Positions 33,978-39,187 of a DNA stretch of 39,187 bases are shown one piece after another. The notes beneath the pieces are model-generated. The model worked only from the letters and a program-made list of their open reading frames with translations. It was not told where the DNA came from and ran no database searches. The position numbers and the translations under genes are program-made. The stretch is taken from positions 1-39,187 of the forward strand of contig PHBS01000016.1 of NCBI GenBank assembly GCA_002841995.1. The letters run 5' to 3'. The stretch's first letter is position 1; each line of letters opens with the position of its first letter. This stretch comes from Chloroflexi bacterium HGW-Chloroflexi-8 (GTDB taxonomy: Bacteria; Chloroflexota; Anaerolineae; Anaerolineales; Anaerolineaceae).

Positions 33978-34766
33978 ATGAGTACTCGAGAACGAAGTCG
34001 TAGAGTTGAAGGCATCATTCTTCGACACCAACGGTGGGGAGAAGCGGACCGGATACTCACGATTTTTACCCGTGAATTGGGCAAGATACGGGCAATTGCC
34101 AAAGGCGCAAGAAAGACGCAATCACGAAAAGCTGGTCATTTAGAGCCGTTCATGCAAACTGCATTGTTGCTGGCACAAGGTCGTGATTGGTGGATTGTGA
34201 CACAGGCTGATACGGTTGAAGCATTTTTACCCCTTCGTGAGGATTTGCAAAAAACTGGATATGCAGCCTATATTGTCGAATTATCGGATAAGTTTACTTA
34301 TGAGGATGGACCCAATCCCTCCTTGTATCGTCTGATCATTGAGACGATGTGGCATTTAGCTGCCAATCAACCCGTGTTTATTGTCATACATTATTATGAA
34401 ATTCGATTGTTGGATATTCTGGGTTTTCGTCCACAGTTGTTTCAATGCGTAATATGCGGAGAAGAAATACAAGCAATTGACCAGTATTTCAGCGCCTTGC
34501 ATGGCGGGGTGGTTTGTCCTAATTGCGCGTATAAAAGCGAAGATTCCCGTCGAATCAGTATGGATGCGCTAAAGTATCTTCGACATTTTCAGCGTAGCAC
34601 ATATCAACAGGCATTAGCAGCCAATCCAGATGAATCCATAGCCAATGAGGTTGAAGGTATTATGCAGTGGTATCTCACGTTCTTATTGGAACGAAATATT
34701 AATTCGCAGGCTTTTATTCGTGAAGTTCGCAAAGGATATCAATCCTCTATCAACGACGAAGATTGA
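33978..34766 (+). CDS. recO: DNA repair protein RecO
   Basis: A 262-residue protein. The N-terminal OB-fold begins RRVEGIILRHQRWGEADRIL, with the typical GKIRAIAKGARKTQSRKAGHLEPF. The central helical region precedes a zinc finger, CVICG and CPNC separated by about 27 residues (C-x2-C ... C-x2-C). RecO binds ssDNA and SSB and, with RecR, loads RecA in gap repair. The start lies 12 nt after cdd. Family length is about 240-260 residues, as here. Confidence 0.92.
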   Translation: MSTRERSRRVEGIILRHQRWGEADRILTIFTRELGKIRAIAKGARKTQSRKAGHLEPFMQTALLLAQGRDWWIVTQADTVEAFLPLREDLQKTGYAAYIVELSDKFTYEDGPNPSLYRLIIETMWHLAANQPVFIVIHYYEIRLLDILGFRPQLFQCVICGEEIQAIDQYFSALHGGVVCPNCAYKSEDSRRISMDALKYLRHFQRSTYQQALAANPDESIANEVEGIMQWYLTFLLERNINSQAFIREVRKGYQSSINDED

Positions 34767-34822
34767 TATACCAGCAACCCAGAAACATTAGATGGGATCA
34801 TTCGTTTTTTTAACTTGATCGA

Positions 34823-34828
34823 TATAAT
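34823..34828 (+). promoter_or_regulatory. Candidate -10 for the hypothetical/antiporter pair
   Basis: Perfect TATAAT 37 nt before the ATG at 34866, in the gap after recO. No convincing -35 is seen. Confidence 0.35.
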
Positions 34829-34865
34829 CATCATATTATCCTGATTTGAATTTATTAAGGAAATA

Positions 34866-35306
34866 ATGAAAAAGTATCTATTGATTGGGTTGATGCTCAC
34901 CCTACCTGTATTATTTATGATGGTGATATTTCAATTTGGTAAAGACCTAAAAGCACCTAAGGAAATTCATGGAACCTGGCAAATGAGTATAACTGGGGAT
35001 AATTTAAAATCACCTAGCTGTAATCTGACATCTATATTAGGAAAATCCCCAAAATTCAGCATCTTGCAATCCGGAAAATTTATTCATATGTCGTTTGAGA
35101 CAAAAACTGAAACTCTTTTGAAAGGTAATTTAGATCAGGAGAACCTTGTAATAAAGAACAATATGATGAAACTGGATGCAATAATTGACAAACATAACAA
35201 CCTTGTAAGCATGCAAGGACATGTAAAATTGGCAGATTGTGATGAACTGATTCCATTCATTGCGCAAATGGATTCAATAAATGAGGGGGATGCATGGACG
35301 CAATAG
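34866..35306 (+). CDS. Hypothetical membrane-anchored protein
   Basis: A 146-residue protein of unknown family. It has an N-terminal helix (about residues 4-24, YLLIGLMLTLPVLFMMVIF) acting as signal anchor, then a mainly beta-strand exterior domain with alternating polar strands (HGTWQMSITG, SILQSGKFIHMSFETKT, LVIKNNMMKLDAIID). Two cysteines (SPSCNL, LADCDE) could form a disulfide. The HGTW opening and repeated short strands recall small lipocalin-like barrels, but this is only an impression. AAGGA precedes the ATG, and the gene overlaps the antiporter start by 13 nt, so the two are co-translated. Confidence 0.6.
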   Translation: MKKYLLIGLMLTLPVLFMMVIFQFGKDLKAPKEIHGTWQMSITGDNLKSPSCNLTSILGKSPKFSILQSGKFIHMSFETKTETLLKGNLDQENLVIKNNMMKLDAIIDKHNNLVSMQGHVKLADCDELIPFIAQMDSINEGDAWTQ

Positions 35307-36595
35307 CGCTGTTATTGCTTCAAATAATCGTGATTCTGCTTGCTGCGCGTTTAATGGGGTATCTATTTCGCTTAATTCACCAACCACAGGTGATGGGAGA
35401 AATGATTGCAGGAATACTACTTGGTCCTTCATTATTGGGCTGGTTGTCTCCCAAAATTTCAGCAACATTGTTTCCTGTAGAAAGTCTGAATTCATTAAAT
35501 GCTATCAGTCAGCTTGGCCTTATTTTATTTATGTTTTTGGTCGGTCTTGAATTGGATATTTCCCGAATCCGAAAAAATGGCGGGAAGGCATTATTGATCA
35601 GTCACACCAGTATTATTTTTCCTTTTTTTCTAGGCTCCTTACTGGCATTAATTCTTTACCCTCAGCTTTCAAATGACCGTGTTTCTTTTTTAATCTTTGC
35701 AATATTTTTAGGGACGGCAATGAGTATTACCGCATTTCCGGTCTTAGCAAGGATTCTTTCGGAAAGAAAACTGATTAATACAACCATGGGGTCCATTTCA
35801 TTGGCCTGTGCAGCAATAGATGATGTGACTGGCTGGATTCTTTTAGCAATTGTTGTTGTGATGGCACGTTCATCTGCAATCGATTCCAATATTTTATGGA
35901 CAATTATTGGATTATTAATATTTATTGTTTTGGTTTTGTTGGTACTTCGCCCCATTTTTAAGAAATTGGGATCAAAATTTGAAAAAAAGGGAAAAATATC
36001 GCATGACTTGCTGGCCATGCTTTTTATATTTTTATTAATTTCCAGTTGGGTGACAGAGGAATTAGGGGTCCATGCGCTTTTCGGTGCTTTTGTCATCGGT
36101 GCAGCCATGCCAAAAGATAACAAATTTGTACATGCAATCACTGAAAAGATTAATGATTTGGCAGTAGTGCTTTTTTTACCGATCTTCTTCGCATTAACAG
36201 GTTTGCAGACCAGAATTAATTTAATCGATAGTCCGCAACTCTGGCTTTTTGCAATGCTTATTATTTTGGTTGCTATTGCAGGGAAGTTTGGAGGAGCAAC
36301 GATAGCAGCTCGAGTGAGTGGTATGTCCTGGCGTGATTCGGGTTCGGTGGGTATTCTGATGAACACCCGAGGATTGATGGAACTGGTGTTGTTGAACATT
36401 GGTTTAGAGATTGGTGTAATATCACCAGCCTTATTTTCAATGCTCGTGTTGATGACGATTACAACGACTTTTATGACGGCACCAATTCTGGAATGGATCT
36501 ACTACATCCGAATGGTTCCGAAAAATTATGAACTTACCACTTCGGTATCTGAAATTGACGCGAATAATGTGGCTACTGCAGTGAAACTGGAATAA
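35294..36595 (+). CDS. CPA2-family cation/proton antiporter
   Basis: A 433-residue membrane protein with about 12 helices. CPA2 features are present: RLIHQPQVMGEMIAGILLGPS near the start, GLILFMFLVGLELD, the TAFPVLARILSERK signature, the IDDVTGWILL helix with paired Asp residues expected for electrogenic Na+/H+ exchange, and LGVHALFGAFVIGAAMP. It lacks the C-terminal RCK/TrkA-N domain found in KefB and KefC. It is probably Na+/H+ or K+/H+; which ion cannot be told. The start at 35294 lies inside the preceding hypothetical gene. Confidence 0.88.
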   Translation: MDAIALLLLQIIVILLAARLMGYLFRLIHQPQVMGEMIAGILLGPSLLGWLSPKISATLFPVESLNSLNAISQLGLILFMFLVGLELDISRIRKNGGKALLISHTSIIFPFFLGSLLALILYPQLSNDRVSFLIFAIFLGTAMSITAFPVLARILSERKLINTTMGSISLACAAIDDVTGWILLAIVVVMARSSAIDSNILWTIIGLLIFIVLVLLVLRPIFKKLGSKFEKKGKISHDLLAMLFIFLLISSWVTEELGVHALFGAFVIGAAMPKDNKFVHAITEKINDLAVVLFLPIFFALTGLQTRINLIDSPQLWLFAMLIILVAIAGKFGGATIAARVSGMSWRDSGSVGILMNTRGLMELVLLNIGLEIGVISPALFSMLVLMTITTTFMTAPILEWIYYIRMVPKNYELTTSVSEIDANNVATAVKLE

Positions 36596-36984
36596 ACCTC
36601 ACAATATTAGGAAAACCTGGATTAATCAAGCCAAAGAGAGTTTCTTAAGTCCATAAGTTCTTTCAACTTGCTCAACATCAGTCATTTTCAGGTTGTAACG
36701 TTTTTCATTCGCAATGAATTTTTTAATTGATCATTGTTAGAAAATGATCATTTAATTGAGAGTAGTCGACATTGGCTTGAAACTTGTTCATCAATTTTCT
36801 GAAAGAATGCCGAAATTAAAAACTTTGAGTAAAACAATTGACTGGCAGATGATTTTATTCCTGTGATTTTGTGAGAGGTGTCCGCCGATCAATTATTGAT
36901 TGGTATAATTACAAAACAGTTTTTGAAAACTTGATTTTTTCGAGCAATTTTCCCTGGTTTTGATAAAAACCGGACGGAGGAAGT
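36596..36984. other. Intergenic region upstream of glyQS
   Basis: About 389 AT-rich nt with no supportable gene. It holds an 8-bp inverted repeat (TGATCATT at 36728-36735, AATGATCA at 36743-36750) and the glyQS -10 box at 36904-36909. I looked for a glycine riboswitch or T-box and found no T-box-type antiterminator sequence. Confidence 0.5.
36904..36909 (+). promoter_or_regulatory. -10 box of glyQS
   Basis: Perfect TATAAT preceded by TGG (extended -10), 76 nt before the glyQS ATG. No clear -35. A small hairpin (GGTTTT ... AAAACC) lies just before the ribosome site GGACGGAGG. Confidence 0.5.
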
Positions 36985-39187
36985 ATGAGCAATGGGTTAG
37001 ATTTTCAATCAATAATACTAAAGTTGCAGCAGTACTGGAATGACCAGGGTTGTCTGATCTGGCAGCCTTATTACACCCAGGTAGGCGCTGGAACGATGAA
37101 TCCAGCTACGGTCTTACGCGTACTCGGTCCGGAGCCCTGGAATGTTGCCTATGTTGAACCTTCTGTCCGGCCAGATGATGGTCGCTATGGCGAGAACCCG
37201 AATCGCTTGCAACAACACACACAATTTCAAGTGATTCTGAAACCTGACCCTGGTAACCCGCAGGAGCTTTACCTGAAATCTCTGGAGGCATTGGGAATAA
37301 AACCAGAAGAACATGATATTCGGTTTGTCGAAGATAATTGGGAATCCCCGGCGCTGGGCGCGTGGGGGTTAGGCTGGGAAGTTTGGCTGGATGGTCAGGA
37401 AATAACGCAGTACACATATTTTCAGCAAGCTGGAGGAATGCCAGCAGAACCTGTTTCGGTGGAGATCACCTATGGTTTGGAGCGAATAGCTATGACTCTG
37501 CAGAAAGTGAGTCATTTTAAAGATATTCGCTGGAGTCCAAGCCGAACATATGGGGATGTGCATCTAAGGGGTGAACAGGAGCACAGTAAATACTATTTTG
37601 AGATCGCAAATGTCGATCGTTTACGGGAAATGTATAATCTCTTTGAAGCAGAGGCGATTCAAGCTTTGGAACAAGGATTGGTTCTGCCAGCTCATGATTA
37701 CGTGCTTAAGTGCTCACATACTTTCAATATATTGGATACCCGCGGGGCAGTTGGTGTTACAGAACGACAGGCATTGTTTTCCCGAATGCGTGAACTTTCA
37801 CGCAAAATTGCCGAAGCCTATTATCAGCAGCGCCAGGAAATGAATTTTCCATGGCTGGAGCAAGATGTAAGTGAACCCACCATCGAAGATAATTATGTGG
37901 AATCCACACAACCTCAGTCAAATGATCCGTCTGATTTTCTTTTAGAAATTGGGACGGAAGAATTACCGGTTGGAGATTTCCAAACCGCAATACAACAATT
38001 AAAAAATCGTGTACCTGCTTTATTGGAAGAAGCCCGTCTGGCTCATTCTGAAGTAGACGTGTTAGGAACTCCGCGCCGGCTGGTTGTCTCTGTAAAGGAT
38101 TTGGCTGCAAAACAAACTGATTTTGTTCAAGTTGTCAAAGGCCCGCCCGCGGATCGCGCTTTCAACCCGGATGGAACTCCCACCAAAGCAGGAGAAGGAT
38201 TTGCCCGTAGTAAAGGCGTGGATGTATCTTCTTTGGAAGTGAGCGAAATAGATGGTGGTAAATATGTTACCGTACAACTTCACCAGAAGGGACAGTCGGC
38301 AGTTTTAGTTCTGGAACAATTAATTCCCGAGTTAATCGCCAGTCTCAAATTTGATAAACCAATGCGCTGGAATGCGAGTGGTGTTAGTTTTTCACGACCG
38401 ATTCGTTGGCTTGTTGGCATTCTGGGTAATCGATTGGTACCATTTAAGTACGCCAATCTAAAAAGCTCTAAGAATACTCGTGGCTTACGATTCCAAAAAC
38501 AAGATTTCTTAACGGTTCAGAATAGTGATGACTATTTTGATCTGATGAAAAAACAGGGTATCATCCTGGATATTGAAACCAGGAAAGAAACAATTCTCGA
38601 GCAGGTTAAAGCTTGCATAACGAGTATTGGAGCAGATCCTCTCAAGGTCGATCTGGAATTATTAGATGAGGTGAACCTGTTGGTTGAATCTCCGATGGCA
38701 TTTGTCGGCAGCTTTGAGGCTGAGTATTTAAAGTTACCAGCAGAAGTGCTCATTTCTGTGATGAAAAAGCACCAGCGTTATTTCCCTGTATTTGACAACA
38801 ATAAGAATTTGGTAAACCATTTTATTGGCGTTCGTAATGGGGACAACCAATATATCGATACAGTTGCAGATGGGAACGGACAGGTTATTCGGGCGAGGTT
38901 TGCTGACGCAAGGTTTTTTATTCGTGAAGATTTGAAATTAAAACTGGAAGAATATCGACCATTGCTTTCCACACTTACTTTTCAATATAAACTCGGCTCA
39001 ATGTTGGATAAAAACGACCGCATCGAAAGAATCGTACAGGACCTTCTACCTGAATTTATGGTCACCGGTGAAGAAGCGGAGGTGGCAAAACGCGCTGCAC
39101 ACCTTTGTAAAGCAGATCTAATGACGCAAATGGTTGTTGAAATGACCTCATTACAAGGGGAAATGGGAAAGTATTATGCTGGCTTTT
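36985..39187 (+). CDS. glyQS: Glycyl-tRNA synthetase, fused alpha and beta chains (partial)
   Basis: 734 codons are open from ATG 36985 (GGACGGAGG about 5 nt upstream) to the window end, without a stop. Residues 1 to about 295 are the class II catalytic alpha subunit: [51 protein letters not shown] and [14 protein letters not shown]. After an acidic linker (about 296-315) the beta subunit begins at [12 protein letters not shown] (residue 317), followed by [19 protein letters not shown] and the [13 protein letters not shown] region. In most bacteria glyQ and glyS are separate; the fused single-chain form is known, for example, in Chlamydia. The C-terminal beta domains lie beyond the window. 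It charges tRNA-Gly. Confidence 0.95.
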   Translation, partial: MSNGLDFQSIILKLQQYWNDQGCLIWQPYYTQVGAGTMNPATVLRVLGPEPWNVAYVEPSVRPDDGRYGENPNRLQQHTQFQVILKPDPGNPQELYLKSLEALGIKPEEHDIRFVEDNWESPALGAWGLGWEVWLDGQEITQYTYFQQAGGMPAEPVSVEITYGLERIAMTLQKVSHFKDIRWSPSRTYGDVHLRGEQEHSKYYFEIANVDRLREMYNLFEAEAIQALEQGLVLPAHDYVLKCSHTFNILDTRGAVGVTERQALFSRMRELSRKIAEAYYQQRQEMNFPWLEQDVSEPTIEDNYVESTQPQSNDPSDFLLEIGTEELPVGDFQTAIQQLKNRVPALLEEARLAHSEVDVLGTPRRLVVSVKDLAAKQTDFVQVVKGPPADRAFNPDGTPTKAGEGFARSKGVDVSSLEVSEIDGGKYVTVQLHQKGQSAVLVLEQLIPELIASLKFDKPMRWNASGVSFSRPIRWLVGILGNRLVPFKYANLKSSKNTRGLRFQKQDFLTVQNSDDYFDLMKKQGIILDIETRKETILEQVKACITSIGADPLKVDLELLDEVNLLVESPMAFVGSFEAEYLKLPAEVLISVMKKHQRYFPVFDNNKNLVNHFIGVRNGDNQYIDTVADGNGQVIRARFADARFFIREDLKLKLEEYRPLLSTLTFQYKLGSMLDKNDRIERIVQDLLPEFMVTGEEAEVAKRAAHLCKADLMTQMVVEMTSLQGEMGKYYAGF

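Noticed and set aside
35662-36399. Long 245-codon open frame on the minus strand opposite the antiporter gene
   Set aside because: It is the mirror of a clear 12-helix antiporter. Its translation is low-complexity (Lys/Ile/Ser-rich), without a ribosome site or family resemblance.
36596-36984. T-box or glycine riboswitch before glyQS
   Set aside because: No T-box antiterminator core or tandem glycine aptamer pattern could be found, and the -10 box leaves a leader of only about 70 nt.

Overview
The window looks like chromosomal DNA of a bacterium from the phylum Chloroflexota, most likely an Anaerolineae-type fermenter. This is inference from several traits: many lipoprotein solute-binding proteins with an ACQP-type lipobox and Thr/Pro/Glu-rich linkers, two complete oligopeptide-type ABC importers, a secreted beta-propeller ending in YVYIPLIKR (a tail I associate with Chloroflexota secreted proteins), a lipoprotein MecA-like transpeptidase, a fused glyQS gene and several TTG starts. 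No phage, insertion sequence, CRISPR array or rRNA is visible. The single RNA gene is a tRNA-Gln.

Layout. (1) Positions 27-5454, minus strand: a nurA / stand-alone HAS-barrel-like protein / herA DNA-processing operon, followed by a GT-C-like membrane protein. (2) 5845-8783: a secreted beta-propeller, a secreted DUF3048 (YerB-like) protein with a TTG start, and a convergent YciI-like gene. (3) 9251-13145: maf, a class B penicillin-binding lipoprotein and rsgA. (4) 13430-19562: an importer in the order ATPase-ATPase-SBP-hairpin-permease-permease, starting from a consensus promoter. (5) 19741-21696: a separately promoted orphan SBP. (6) 21977-29298: a second importer in the order SBP-hairpin-permease-permease-ATPase-ATPase-small membrane protein. 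(7) 29438-30736: a response regulator and tRNA-Gln. (8) 30952-39187: glmU, a CorC/HlyC-type CBS protein, cdd, recO, a hypothetical gene, a CPA2 antiporter and glyQS, which runs off the window.

The main finding is in region 6. The 852-residue SBP at 21977-24535 has its family-5 motifs in circularly permuted order: the half that is normally C-terminal comes first, the normally N-terminal half follows, and an extra Ig-like domain closes the protein. Its operon also encodes an OppC-like permease with an extracytoplasmic insertion of about 180 residues and a 67-residue two-helix protein translationally coupled to the last ATPase. Together these suggest a divergent importer, possibly for oligosaccharides rather than peptides. 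A second notable item is the HAS-barrel-only protein between nurA and herA.

In both importers a strong hairpin lies directly after the SBP gene and before the permeases, which would give much more binding protein than membrane complex. Region 8 keeps part of the cdd-(era)-recO-glyQS order known from Firmicutes, interrupted here by an antiporter gene pair.
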